The position numbers and the translations under genes are program-made. The notes under the pieces were generated by a model, which was not told where the DNA came from, did no database searches, and saw only the letters and a list, made by a program, of their open reading frames with translations. Below, piece by piece: positions 35,147 through 45,390 of a stretch of DNA of 64,000 nt; the first letter of the stretch is position 1, and every line of letters starts with the position of its first letter. The DNA is taken from contig NZ_BMMV01000028.1 in assembly GCF_014646115.1 (NCBI RefSeq), positions 1 through 64,000 of the forward strand, given 5' to 3'. Origin of the DNA: Streptomyces camponoticapitis (GTDB taxonomy: Bacteria > Actinomycetota > Actinomycetes > Streptomycetales > Streptomycetaceae).

Positions 35147-36130
35147 ATGCAGTCAAGTCAGGGAATTGACGGACATAGGCATGGGCCTGGCGAACTATGC
35201 GAAGCCGGCAAAAATCTCTACGCGGCGGCTCTGCGCTCCGGCCGGCTGTCCCGTTCGGAGGTGGAGGCCGCGCCCTGCCTGCTCGCCCTCGCACTGCTGC
35301 GCCCGGACCCGGACGATGCCCAGTGGCTCCGTCCGGTATCCCCGTCGATCGCGCTCAACCAGCTCACGCATCCCCTGGAACGGGAGATCCAGGAGCGGCG
35401 GCAGCTCGCCATGTCGCTCGCGGAGACCTTCGAGCCGTTCATGACTCTCACCGCCCTGGACCCGTCAGCCACGCACGCGATCACCGTGCTCGAAGGGCTG
35501 AGCCTCATCAACTCCACCCTGGACCGCGTAACCGCCGAGTGCACCGAGGAACTGCTCACGGTCCAGCCCGGCAGCGGACGGAAACCGGGCTCCCAGGAGG
35601 AGGCCCTTCGCCGGGTCCGACCGCTGATAGACAGCGGCGTGAAGATGCGGACCCTGTATCAGCACACGGCCCGGCATCATCCCGCCACGCTCGCCTATGT
35701 GGAACGGGTCGCGCCGCACGGGGTGGAGGTGCGAACGCTGGAGGAGATCATCGAGCGCCTCATCATCGTGGACCGCAAAGTGGCCTTCGTACCCGCCCGC
35801 AGCGACCGCAGGATCGCCCTGGAACTCCGCCACGAGGGGCTGGTGCAGTATCTGGTCGGCGTCTTCGAGCAGTTCTGGCTCCACGGCACCCCCTGGGACG
35901 AACAGTTGTCGTACGCGCCGGAGATCGACGGAATCACCAGCACCCAGCGCTCCATCGCCAAACTCCTCATCGACGGCCACGTGGACGAGGCCATCGCACG
36001 CCGGCTCGGCATGAACGTCCGCACCTGCCGCGCGCACATCGCCAAGCTGAGCACCACGCTCGGCAGCGGCAGCCGGGCCCAACTCGGCTACCTCATCGCC
36101 CAGTCGGGCATTCTGGACCACGACCACTGA
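35147..36130 (+). CDS. LuxR-type regulator with TrmB-like N-terminal architecture (paralogue 1)
   Basis: In this 327-residue regulator residues about 15-90 form a helical, winged-helix-like N-domain (ELCEAGKNLYAAALRSGRLSR). A central domain (about 195-245) has VRTLEEIIERLIIVDRKVAFVP, resembling the PLD-like/TrmB effector region. The C-terminal 65 residues are a LuxR/GerE helix-turn-helix (TSTQRSIAKLLIDGHVDEAIARRLGM, TCRAHIAKL). There is no receiver or ATPase domain. ATG 35147 has GAGGGGG upstream. It diverges from the secreted-peptide operon and is followed by a close paralogue. Confidence 0.85.
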   Translation: MQSSQGIDGHRHGPGELCEAGKNLYAAALRSGRLSRSEVEAAPCLLALALLRPDPDDAQWLRPVSPSIALNQLTHPLEREIQERRQLAMSLAETFEPFMTLTALDPSATHAITVLEGLSLINSTLDRVTAECTEELLTVQPGSGRKPGSQEEALRRVRPLIDSGVKMRTLYQHTARHHPATLAYVERVAPHGVEVRTLEEIIERLIIVDRKVAFVPARSDRRIALELRHEGLVQYLVGVFEQFWLHGTPWDEQLSYAPEIDGITSTQRSIAKLLIDGHVDEAIARRLGMNVRTCRAHIAKLSTTLGSGSRAQLGYLIAQSGILDHDH

Positions 36131-36248
36131 GCCACGCCCGGGGGGAGAGCCGCGGTCACGGCCGGGTTCGGGCCCGGGAGTTGGCGACTCCCACCCGCCT
36201 GCAACCCTCCTCCACCGACTAGAATCGCACCACCGTCATCTTGCTGCA

Positions 36249-37274
36249 TTGCAGAAAGTGGAGGGTGCCGAAATAGGCGAAAACAGAGAGAATCAGACGC
36301 ACCACCCACACGGCGACCGGGAGTTGTGCGAGACGGCGATCGCTCTCTACACCGAGGCGCTGCGCAGAGGGCGGATCACTCGCGCCGCACTGGCGCCGGC
36401 GCCCTGCCTCCTCGACATGGCGCTCCTGTATCCCGACCCTCTCGACGCCGCGTGGATGAGCCCGGTGCTGCCGTCCGCGGCTCTGGCGCATCTCCTCCAG
36501 CCCATCACGCGTGAGATCCACGAACGTGTCCAGCTGACCACCTCCCTGGTCAACTCGCTCGCGCCGCTGAGCGCCGTCGTCGCCGAGGACCCCAGCCTCT
36601 CCATCACCATGCTCGACGGGCACGTGCTGATCGACGCGAAGGTCGGCGAGGCCGCCCGCGCCGCGACGAAGGAGATCCTGACGGTCCAGCCGGGGTTCAG
36701 CAGGGAGCGCAAACTCATGATGGCGGGGCTGGCCCGCTCGCTGGCCGCCATCGAACGCGGCGCCCACCTGAGGCACTTGTACCAGCACCCGGCCCGCTAC
36801 AGCCCGCACATCAAGGAGTACCTGGATCAGGTCCCCGCCGACCGGCTGGAGGTACGCACGGTCGAGCAGACCGTCGAGCGCCTGATCATCGTCGACCGCG
36901 CGGTGGCCTTCATCCCCGCCAGCGCCAACCGACACACGGCCCTGGAGATCCGGCACCCGGCCCTGATCACCTACCTCGTGGGTGTCTACGAGGTCCTGTG
37001 GGGCCAGGCCACCCCCATGACGGAACGCCCGCCCACGATCTCACCGGACGCGCCGGTGACTCCCGTCCAGCACAGCATCGCCCGGCTCCTCGCCGAAGGG
37101 ACCACCGACGAGGCGGTGGCCCGCAAAATGGGCATCAGCGTCCGCACCTGCCGCTCCCACATAGCCAAACTGATGCAGGCCCTCAACGCCTCCAGCCGCA
37201 CCCACCTCGGCGCCCTGCTGGTCCAGTCGGGCCTGATCGAACCCCAGCCGAGCAAGCCGTACGAACTCCGCTGA
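36249..37274 (+). CDS. LuxR-type regulator (paralogue 2), uncertain start
   Basis: This tandem paralogue of the preceding gene has the same three-part layout (RELCETAIALYTEALRRGRITR; VRTVEQTVERLIIVDRAVAFIP; PVQHSIARLLAEGTTDEAVARKMGI with TCRSHIAKL). The boundary given uses TTG 36249; GTG 36258 is also in frame, but neither has a ribosome site. Aligning both genes puts the ATG of paralogue 1 opposite ATA 36273, seven bases after GGAGGG. Initiation at ATA, or loss of normal initiation, must be considered. The gene lies 118 bp after paralogue 1. Confidence 0.8.
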   Translation: MQKVEGAEIGENRENQTHHPHGDRELCETAIALYTEALRRGRITRAALAPAPCLLDMALLYPDPLDAAWMSPVLPSAALAHLLQPITREIHERVQLTTSLVNSLAPLSAVVAEDPSLSITMLDGHVLIDAKVGEAARAATKEILTVQPGFSRERKLMMAGLARSLAAIERGAHLRHLYQHPARYSPHIKEYLDQVPADRLEVRTVEQTVERLIIVDRAVAFIPASANRHTALEIRHPALITYLVGVYEVLWGQATPMTERPPTISPDAPVTPVQHSIARLLAEGTTDEAVARKMGISVRTCRSHIAKLMQALNASSRTHLGALLVQSGLIEPQPSKPYELR

Positions 37275-37391
37275 ACACCGCGCCGTTTCACACGCATCGG
37301 GGAGGTGTCGTCCCTTGATCAGTACGACACCTACCCACCTCATGGCAGCGGTCCCCGGGGCCGGGCAACGCGACGCGGCCTCGCTACAGAA

Positions 37392-37437
37392 GAAGGCCCG
37401 TTGCCCCCTGGATCTCTCCAGAAGGCAACGGGCCTTC
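37392..37437. terminator. Terminator between luxR paralogue and hspR
   Basis: Perfect 14-bp arms (37392-37405 and 37424-37437) enclose a second small stem CTGGA/TCCAG. It lies just past the hspR stop and serves the dnaK operon, and perhaps the convergent regulator gene. Confidence 0.85.
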
Positions 37438-37456
37438 CCGCGTACGGCTCTAGGCG

Positions 37457-37942
37457 CTAGTCCGACGACAGCTTCGGCTTCGGCCGCCACACCACCAGCG
37501 CGCTCGTCTGCTGCACGTCCTGGTACGGCACCAGGTCCCGGCGGTACGACGCGTGGACCTGGGCCTCGCGTTGGCGCATCGCCGCCGCCGCGCCGTCCAC
37601 CGCCGCGCCCAGTTCGGCGACGCGGGCCTGGAGCGCCGCGACCTGGTTCTCCAGCTCGATGATGCGCTTGATGCCGGCCAGGTTGATGCCCTCGTCCTGC
37701 GACAACTGCTGCACCTGGCGGAGCAGTTCGATGTCGCGCGCCGAGTAGCGCCTGCCGCGGCCCGCCGTACGGTCCGGCGAGACGAGGCCCAGCCGGTCGT
37801 ACTGGCGCAGGGTCTGCGGATGCAGACCCGACAGCTGGGCCGCCACCGAGATGACGTACACCGGCGACTCTTCGGTCAGTTCGAAGGCCGGGTTGAACGA
37901 TGAGTGCGGTCGACGCCGCCCGACCCCGTCCATTGGAGTCAC
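37457..37942 (-). CDS. hspR: Heat-shock repressor HspR
   Basis: This 161-residue MerR-like repressor uses DnaK as corepressor and binds HAIR sites. The helix-turn-helix is VYVISVAAQLSGLHPQTLRQYDRLGLV, followed by the wing RTAGRGRRYSARDIELLRQVQQL, a coiled coil (IIELENQVAALQARVAELGAAV) and a C-terminal tail. It is last in dnaK-grpE-dnaJ-hspR. GTG 37942 overlaps the dnaJ stop as GTGA; ATG 37933 is an alternative. It should repress this operon and clpB through the three HAIR sites seen here. Confidence 0.96.
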   Translation of the reverse strand: MTPMDGVGRRRPHSSFNPAFELTEESPVYVISVAAQLSGLHPQTLRQYDRLGLVSPDRTAGRGRRYSARDIELLRQVQQLSQDEGINLAGIKRIIELENQVAALQARVAELGAAVDGAAAAMRQREAQVHASYRRDLVPYQDVQQTSALVVWRPKPKLSSD

Positions 37943-39144
37943 GCTCCCTTCGCTGCCTGGAACAGCTCGTCACGCGGGTTCTCCCCCGCGGTCGCCTTCC
38001 GGTAACTCTCCAGCGCGTCACGGGCCTCGGCGCCGAGATCCTTGGGGACGACCACCTCGACGGTGACCAGGAGGTCGCCACGGGTGCCGTCCTTGCGTAC
38101 GGCACCCTTCCCCCGGGCGCGCATCGTACGGCCGTTGGGGGTGCCCGCGGGCAGTTTCAGGGTGACCGGGGGCCCGCCCAGCGTCGGGACCTTGACCTCG
38201 CCGCCGAGTGTCGCCTCCACGAAGGTGACCGGCACGGTGACGGTGAGGTTGTCGTCCCTGCGGCCGAAGACCGGGTGCGAGCCGACGTGGACCACCACGT
38301 ACAGATCGCCCGCCGGACCGCCGCGCTCACCGGGCGCGCCCTTGCCGCGCAGCCGGATCCGCTGGCTGTCGCTGACGCCCGCCGGGATGCGGACCTGCAT
38401 GGTCCGCGACGACTTGGCACGGCCGCTGCCCTTGCAGACCTCGCAGGGGTCCTGGGCGATCAGCCCACGGCCCTTGCAGTCCACGCACGGATCGGTCAGC
38501 GAGAAGCCGCCGCCCGTGCCGCGCGACACCTGTCCGGTGCCGACGCAGGTCGGGCAGACCCGCGGCGAGCCGTTCTTGTCGCCGGTGCCCGAACACGCCT
38601 TGCAGGGCGCCTGGCTGGACATCCGCAGCGGGACCGTGGCCCCGTCGACCGCCTCGGTGAAGCTGAGCGTCACCTCGGACTCGATGTCCTGGCCGCGGCG
38701 CGGCTGCGTACGCGTACCGGTGCCGGCACCGCCTCGGTTGAAGAGGCCGCCGAACACGTCCCCGAGTCCGCCGCCGAAGCCGCCGCCGCCCTGGCCCTGG
38801 GGCCCTCCGCCGCCGCCCTGCGGGCCGCCTCCGAAGAGGTCGCCCAGGTCGAAGTTGAAGGACCCGCCGCCACCGGCCCCGGGGCCGGCCCGGAAGCCGC
38901 CGCCGTTGCCGAAGAGCGAGCGCGCCTCGTCGTACTCCTTGCGCCGCTTGGGGTCGCCGAGCACGTCGTTTGCCTCGGAGATCTCCTTGAAGCGCTCCTC
39001 GGCCTTGACGTCACCCTTGTTGGCGTCCGGGTGGAACTCGCGTGCGAGTTTCCGGTACGCCTTCTTGATCTCGGCCTCGGTGGCGTCCTTGGGGACGCCG
39101 AGAACCTTGTAGTAGTCCTTCTCCACGAAGTCCTTGGTACTCAT
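37939..39144 (-). CDS. dnaJ: Co-chaperone DnaJ
   Basis: This 401-residue type I DnaJ has a J-domain at 10-75 containing the HPD motif in REFHPDANKGD, and a Gly/Phe-rich stretch (about 78-150). Four CxxCxGxG zinc modules follow (CKACSGTG, CPTCVGTG, CVDCKGRG, CEVCKGSG), then the C-terminal substrate-binding domains. It stimulates DnaK ATPase and delivers substrates. It begins 62 bp after grpE and overlaps hspR by four bases. Confidence 0.97.
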   Translation of the reverse strand: MSTKDFVEKDYYKVLGVPKDATEAEIKKAYRKLAREFHPDANKGDVKAEERFKEISEANDVLGDPKRRKEYDEARSLFGNGGGFRAGPGAGGGGSFNFDLGDLFGGGPQGGGGGPQGQGGGGFGGGLGDVFGGLFNRGGAGTGTRTQPRRGQDIESEVTLSFTEAVDGATVPLRMSSQAPCKACSGTGDKNGSPRVCPTCVGTGQVSRGTGGGFSLTDPCVDCKGRGLIAQDPCEVCKGSGRAKSSRTMQVRIPAGVSDSQRIRLRGKGAPGERGGPAGDLYVVVHVGSHPVFGRRDDNLTVTVPVTFVEATLGGEVKVPTLGGPPVTLKLPAGTPNGRTMRARGKGAVRKDGTRGDLLVTVEVVVPKDLGAEARDALESYRKATAGENPRDELFQAAKGA

Positions 39145-39206
39145 TCCCGACGTCCCTCCTCACTGCCCGTCATGCGTACTGTCCGTCCGCATCACTTGTC
39201 CGTGCG

Positions 39207-39883
39207 TCAGCCCTCGTCCGGGCCACCGCTCTCCTCGTCCGTGTCCGGCTCGTCGGCGCTCGACGCCTTCTCCCCGGGCTGGACCCCCGGCTGGGGCTCC
39301 GCCACGGCGACGCGGGCGGGCCTGATGGTCCGCTCGCCGAACCGGTACCCAGGCTGCAGGATCGCGACGCACGTGTCCTCGGTGACATCCGGCGCGTAGC
39401 TGTGCATCAGGGCTTCGTGGATCGTCGGGTCGAAGGGCTCGCCCTCCTTGCCGAACTGCTGGAGGCCCATCTTCGCGGCCACCGTCTCCAACGATTCCGC
39501 CACCGACTTGAACCCGCCCACCAGCTCGGCGTGTTCCCGGGCGCGCCCGATGTCGTCGAGCACGGGCAGCAGCTCGGTCAGAAGGCTCGCGACCGCGATC
39601 TCCTTGACCGTGACCCGGTCCCGCTCGACCCGGCGGCGGTAGTTCTGGTACTCGGCCTGAAGCCGCTGCAGGTCTGCCGTGCGCTCACCGAGCGCCGTAC
39701 GGACCTGGTCCAGCTGTGCGATCAGGGCGATCTGTGTGGCGTCGTGCTGTACGTCCCCGGCCGGGGGGGCCGCCGGGCCCGGCTCCTTGGCGGAGTCCGG
39801 GGCGGCGGCCTTCGGCGCGGCGTCTTCGGGGGTGGCGCCGGAAGGGACGTCGGGCTCCTCCTCGAAGCCCGGAGTCTCCTCCG

Positions 39884-39887
<4 letters not shown>
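39207..39887 (-). CDS. grpE: Nucleotide exchange factor GrpE
   Basis: This 226-residue protein has a disordered acidic N-terminus (1-55), then a long dimerising helix (LIAQLDQVRTALGERTADLQRLQAEYQNYRRR) and the C-terminal beta domain (GLQQFGKEGEPFDPTIHEALMH, GYRFGERTIRPARVAVAE). It releases ADP from DnaK. The GTG start overlaps the dnaK stop as GTGA. Confidence 0.96.
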
Positions 39888-41749
<1,862 letters not shown>

Positions 41750-41767
41750 TTCGATTCCTCCAGCTGA

Positions 41768-41788
41768 CTTGAGTGGAACAGGCTCAAG
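41768..41788. promoter_or_regulatory. HAIR operator 1 of dnaK
   Basis: CTTGAGT-N7-GCTCAAG matches the HAIR consensus with one mismatch. It overlaps the downstream edge of the predicted dnaK -10 box. Confidence 0.92.
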
Positions 41789-41815
41789 GATGCACGACTG
41801 ATCCTCGGGCGTCAA
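41787..41815 (-). promoter_or_regulatory. Predicted dnaK promoter
   Basis: On the minus strand, TTGACG (41815-41810) and CATCCT (41792-41787) are separated by exactly 17 bp. The pair lies between the two HAIR operators, 38 bp before the ATG, and fits a housekeeping sigma promoter repressed by HspR. Confidence 0.6.
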
Positions 41816-41819
41816 CAGA

Positions 41820-41840
41820 GCTGAGTCGAGGGGACTCAAC
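41820..41840. promoter_or_regulatory. HAIR operator 2 of dnaK
   Basis: GCTGAGT-N7-ACTCAAC matches HAIR with two mismatches, upstream of the predicted -35 box. It also lies in front of the divergent sugar transferase gene. Confidence 0.82.
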
Positions 41841-42002
41841 TATCGTGCGGCCACTCTTCCGGGACCGCCCGGGACCATGCGGTTCCCGCAGGTCCGCGCG
41901 CCTTCGGAACTTCTCATCCCCGCTGGGTCACGATCGACCGGCACCCGCTTCGCAAATGCCATGTTGCCGAGCACAATCACACACAACGGTCGGGGGTATC
42001 TC

Positions 42003-42788
42003 ATGGTTCCGCACCCGGATCCCGGCCCGGCGGCCCACACCGGGAACCGGATCCCCGAGCAGGCCCCGGACCCGGCAAGAGGCCCGGCCCAGGACCCGGC
42101 CCTGGAGCACGTCACGGACCGCACCGCCGGTCACGCCGTGGGCCGTGCGCTGGAGCACGCCCTGAGGCATGGTCTGAGGCACGCCCTGGGGCATGCCCTG
42201 CGCGACGCGACGTACCGGATCCTCGACCATGTCCTCGACCCCAAGCGCCTGCTGGACCTGACGCTCGGCTCACTCCTGCTGGTTCTGACCTCGCCCGTAC
42301 TGGCCGCCGCCGCCCTCACCCTCACGCTCTCCAAGCGGCACCCCGGCAGCGCCTTCACGCACGGCCGCCGGGTCGGCATGGACGGCCGGGTCTTCACCGT
42401 CCGCACGCTCGCCACCCGCCGCCGCCGGCTCGACCTGCTGTCACGCCTGCCCCATGTCGTATCGGGCCGGATGTCCCTCGTCGGCCCCGCGCCGCTCACG
42501 CCCGCCGACCCCAGGGCGGCCGCGCCCTGGCGGCAGTCCGTACGGCCGGGGCTCACCGGCCTCGCCCAGGTGCGCCGGCGCTCCCCGCTTCCCTGGGACG
42601 AGCCCGCCCTGCTCGACCAGCACTATGTGGAGCACCACTGGATCGGCCTCGACCTGCTGATCCTCGCCCGCACCCCGGCCGCCGTCTCCGCCCCGTACAC
42701 CGAGAACGCCGACGCACCGCGGATCCCGGCACAGGGTCACCTCAGCGACACAGATCACCGGCCGCGCGGCTACAGTGCGGCGGGATAA
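42003..42788 (+). CDS. Bacterial sugar transferase (truncated-type, PglC-like)
   Basis: The 261-residue product contains the polyprenyl-phosphate hexose-1-phosphate transferase core: KRLLDLTLGSLLLVLTSPVL (re-entrant hydrophobic segment), RRVGMDGRVFTVRTL, LPHVVSGRMSLVGPAPL, SVRPGLTGLAQVRRR and LLDQHYVEHHWIGLDLLIL. The large N-terminal membrane region of WbaP-type enzymes is absent. The first 75 residues are instead His/Pro/Arg-rich. ATG 42003 has GGGGG seven bases upstream; an in-frame ATG 41877 would add 42 unconserved residues. It may start polysaccharide assembly; no cluster is adjacent. Confidence 0.85.
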   Translation: MVPHPDPGPAAHTGNRIPEQAPDPARGPAQDPALEHVTDRTAGHAVGRALEHALRHGLRHALGHALRDATYRILDHVLDPKRLLDLTLGSLLLVLTSPVLAAAALTLTLSKRHPGSAFTHGRRVGMDGRVFTVRTLATRRRRLDLLSRLPHVVSGRMSLVGPAPLTPADPRAAAPWRQSVRPGLTGLAQVRRRSPLPWDEPALLDQHYVEHHWIGLDLLILARTPAAVSAPYTENADAPRIPAQGHLSDTDHRPRGYSAAG

Positions 42789-42885
42789 CTGGGTACCCTC
42801 AGCACAAACCGATTAAGTTACCGCTTAGTAGATGCCACTGACGTGGTGCTGTTCTTTCCACCCTCGCAGGCCCGAGGAGCCCCCA

Positions 42886-45165
42886 ATGCAACTCGCCGCG
42901 ATCATCGTGTCGCTGGTGCTGACCGTCGTCGGCGTCGCGCTCATCTCCCGAGCCGTCGTCGAGATCTACCGGTTCGTGAAGCTCGGCTCGCCCGTACCGG
43001 CCGGCAGCCGCACCGACGACCCCAGAGCGCGCACGGTCACCCTGGCCAAGGAGTTCCTCGGCCATACGCGGATGAACCGCTGGGGCGTCGTGGGCTTCGC
43101 GCACTGGTTCGTCGCGATCGGCTTCCTGACGCTCGGGCTGACGATCGTCAACGCGTACGGCCAGCTGTTCCAGGCCGACTGGATCATCCCGTACATCGGC
43201 ACCTTCCTGCCGTACGAGGTCTACATCGAGTTCATCGCGCTCGCCACGACCGTCGGCATCCTCGTACTGATCGCGATCCGGCTGCTGAGCCTGCCCTCGC
43301 GGGCCGGCCGCAAGTCGCGCTTCACCGGCTCCAAGGCCTGGCAGGCGTACTTCGTCGAGTACGTGATCCTCGTGATCGGCCTCGCGATCCTCACCCTGCG
43401 CGGCCTCGAAGGCGCCCTGCACCACGTCGACAGCTACGACCCGGCGTACTGGGCCTCGTATCCGCTGGTCCTGGCCTTCAAGGGGCTCAGCCTCGGCACG
43501 CTCCAGAACCTGGTCTATCTGACCGCCATGATCAAGCTCGGCGTGACGATGATCTGGGCCATCACCATCGGCCTCAACACGAACATGGGCGTCGCCTGGC
43601 ACCGCTTCCTCGCCTTCCCCAACATCTGGTTCAAGCGCGAGTCCGACGGCGGTACGGCGCTGGGCGCGCTCCGCCCGATGGTGTCCGGCGGCAAGGAGAT
43701 CGACTTCGAGGACCCGGGCGAGGACGACGTCTTCGGGGTCTCGCAGGTCGAGCAGTTCTCCTGGAAGGGCCTCCTCGACTTCTCCACCTGCACGGAGTGC
43801 GGCCGCTGCCAGTCGCAGTGCCCCGCCTGGAACACCGGCAAGCCGCTCTCGCCGAAGCTCCTGATCATGTCTCTGCGCGACCACGCGCACGCCAAGGCGC
43901 CCTATCTGCTGGCCGGCGGCGGCAAGACGATGGAGGGCGAGGAGAAGGCGTCCGCGGAGCAGCTGGCCGGTGTGCCTGCCGCCGCCCTCGCGGAGGCCGA
44001 ACGCCCGCTGATCGGGACGCTGGAGGAGAACGGCGTCATCGACCCGGACGTCCTCTGGTCCTGCACCACCTGCGGCGCGTGCGTCGAGCAGTGCCCGGTC
44101 GACATCGAGCACATCGACCACATCCTCGACATGCGCCGCTACCAGGTGATGATCGAGAGCTCGTTCCCCTCCGAGGCCGGGACGATGCTCAAGAACCTGG
44201 AGAAGAAGGGCAATCCCTGGGGCCTCCAGAAGAAGCAGCGTCTGGAGTGGACCAAGGAGCTCCAGCAGGAGGCGGGCTTCGAGGTGCCGGTCGTCGGCCG
44301 GGACGTCGAGGACCTCTCCGAGGTCGACTACCTGTACTGGGTCGGCTGCGCGGGCGCGCTCGAAGACCGCGCCAAGAAGACCACGAAGGCCTTCGCCGAA
44401 CTGCTGCACATCGCGGGTGTGAAGTTCGCGATCATGGGCGGCGACGAGAAGTGCACGGGCGACTCGGCCCGCCGCCTCGGCAACGAGCCGCTGTTCCAGC
44501 AGCTCGGCCAGGAGAACGTGGCGATGCTGAACATGGCGTACGGCGAGGACGACGACGATCCCGGGACGAAGAAGCCGAAGTCCTCGAAGAAGATCGTCGC
44601 GACCTGCCCGCACTGCTTCAACACGATCGCCAACGAGTACCCGCAGCTCGGCGGCGAGTACGAGGTCATCCACCACACCCAGCTGCTCCAGCACCTCGTC
44701 GACGAGGAGAAGCTGATCCCGGTGACCCCGGTCGAGGGTCTGATCACCTACCACGACCCCTGCTACCTGGGCCGGCACAACAAGGTCTACACACCGCCGC
44801 GCGAGATCATCGCGAAGGTGCCCGGCCTCCGTAACGAGGAGATGCACCGCCACAAGGAGCGCGGCTTCTGCTGCGGCGCGGGCGGCGCGCGGATGTGGAT
44901 GGAGGAGCGGATCGGCAAGCGCGTCAACAACGAACGCGTGGACGAGGCGCTCTCGCTCAATCCGGACATCGTGTCGACGGCGTGCCCGTTCTGCCTCGTG
45001 ATGCTGACCGACTCGGTCAACGGCAAGAAGAACGACGGCCAGGCGAAGGAGTCGCTCCAGGTCGTGGATGTGGCGCAGCTGCTGCTCGACTCGGTGCGGA
45101 CACCCGCGGGCCCGGAGGACTCCTCGGAGCCGGCGGCCGAACCGGCGGCGGAGCCCGCGACGTAA
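42886..45165 (+). CDS. Membrane-bound Fe-S oxidoreductase (CCG-domain, heterodisulfide-reductase-like)
   Basis: The 759-residue protein joins an N-terminal membrane cytochrome-b-like region (five to six helices, about 1-240) to a ferredoxin pair (CTECGRCQSQCP and CTTCGACVEQCP) and two CCG-domain motifs. The latter include CPHCFNT, HDPCYLGRHN, GFCCGAGGARMW and ACPFCLVML. It resembles the large actinobacterial Fe-S reductases thought to pass electrons between quinones and an unknown partner such as ETF. ATG 42886 follows GAGGAG. A terminator lies 44 bp beyond the stop. Confidence 0.92.
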   Translation: MQLAAIIVSLVLTVVGVALISRAVVEIYRFVKLGSPVPAGSRTDDPRARTVTLAKEFLGHTRMNRWGVVGFAHWFVAIGFLTLGLTIVNAYGQLFQADWIIPYIGTFLPYEVYIEFIALATTVGILVLIAIRLLSLPSRAGRKSRFTGSKAWQAYFVEYVILVIGLAILTLRGLEGALHHVDSYDPAYWASYPLVLAFKGLSLGTLQNLVYLTAMIKLGVTMIWAITIGLNTNMGVAWHRFLAFPNIWFKRESDGGTALGALRPMVSGGKEIDFEDPGEDDVFGVSQVEQFSWKGLLDFSTCTECGRCQSQCPAWNTGKPLSPKLLIMSLRDHAHAKAPYLLAGGGKTMEGEEKASAEQLAGVPAAALAEAERPLIGTLEENGVIDPDVLWSCTTCGACVEQCPVDIEHIDHILDMRRYQVMIESSFPSEAGTMLKNLEKKGNPWGLQKKQRLEWTKELQQEAGFEVPVVGRDVEDLSEVDYLYWVGCAGALEDRAKKTTKAFAELLHIAGVKFAIMGGDEKCTGDSARRLGNEPLFQQLGQENVAMLNMAYGEDDDDPGTKKPKSSKKIVATCPHCFNTIANEYPQLGGEYEVIHHTQLLQHLVDEEKLIPVTPVEGLITYHDPCYLGRHNKVYTPPREIIAKVPGLRNEEMHRHKERGFCCGAGGARMWMEERIGKRVNNERVDEALSLNPDIVSTACPFCLVMLTDSVNGKKNDGQAKESLQVVDVAQLLLDSVRTPAGPEDSSEPAAEPAAEPAT

Positions 45166-45208
45166 CGCCCTCCTCGGGAGGCGGCCGGAAGAAACGGCCG
45201 ACCCGGAA

Positions 45209-45251
45209 GGAAGCGGCCGGACCTGCCTCGGGGGCGGGTCCGGCCGCTTCC
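45209..45251 (+). terminator. Terminator after Fe-S oxidoreductase
   Basis: Perfect 15-bp arms (45209-45223 and 45237-45251) with a 13-nt loop. Confidence 0.85.
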
Positions 45252-45390
45252 GTCGTCCGGGGGCTTTTCCATCCCCTGGGACTATCGGCCCGTGATCGCG
45301 ATCGGTCCGTTTCCTTACCGCAACGCGCGAACTGGAGCATCATGTGGCAGCGAATGTCATGTGACGGGACAGAAGTAGGGGGATGAGGTC

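Noticed and set aside
42799..44853. 684-codon minus-strand frame opposite the Fe-S oxidoreductase
   Set aside because: It is the antisense of a gene with ferredoxin and CCG motifs; the product is a Leu/Val/Arg/Gly mixture with no family.
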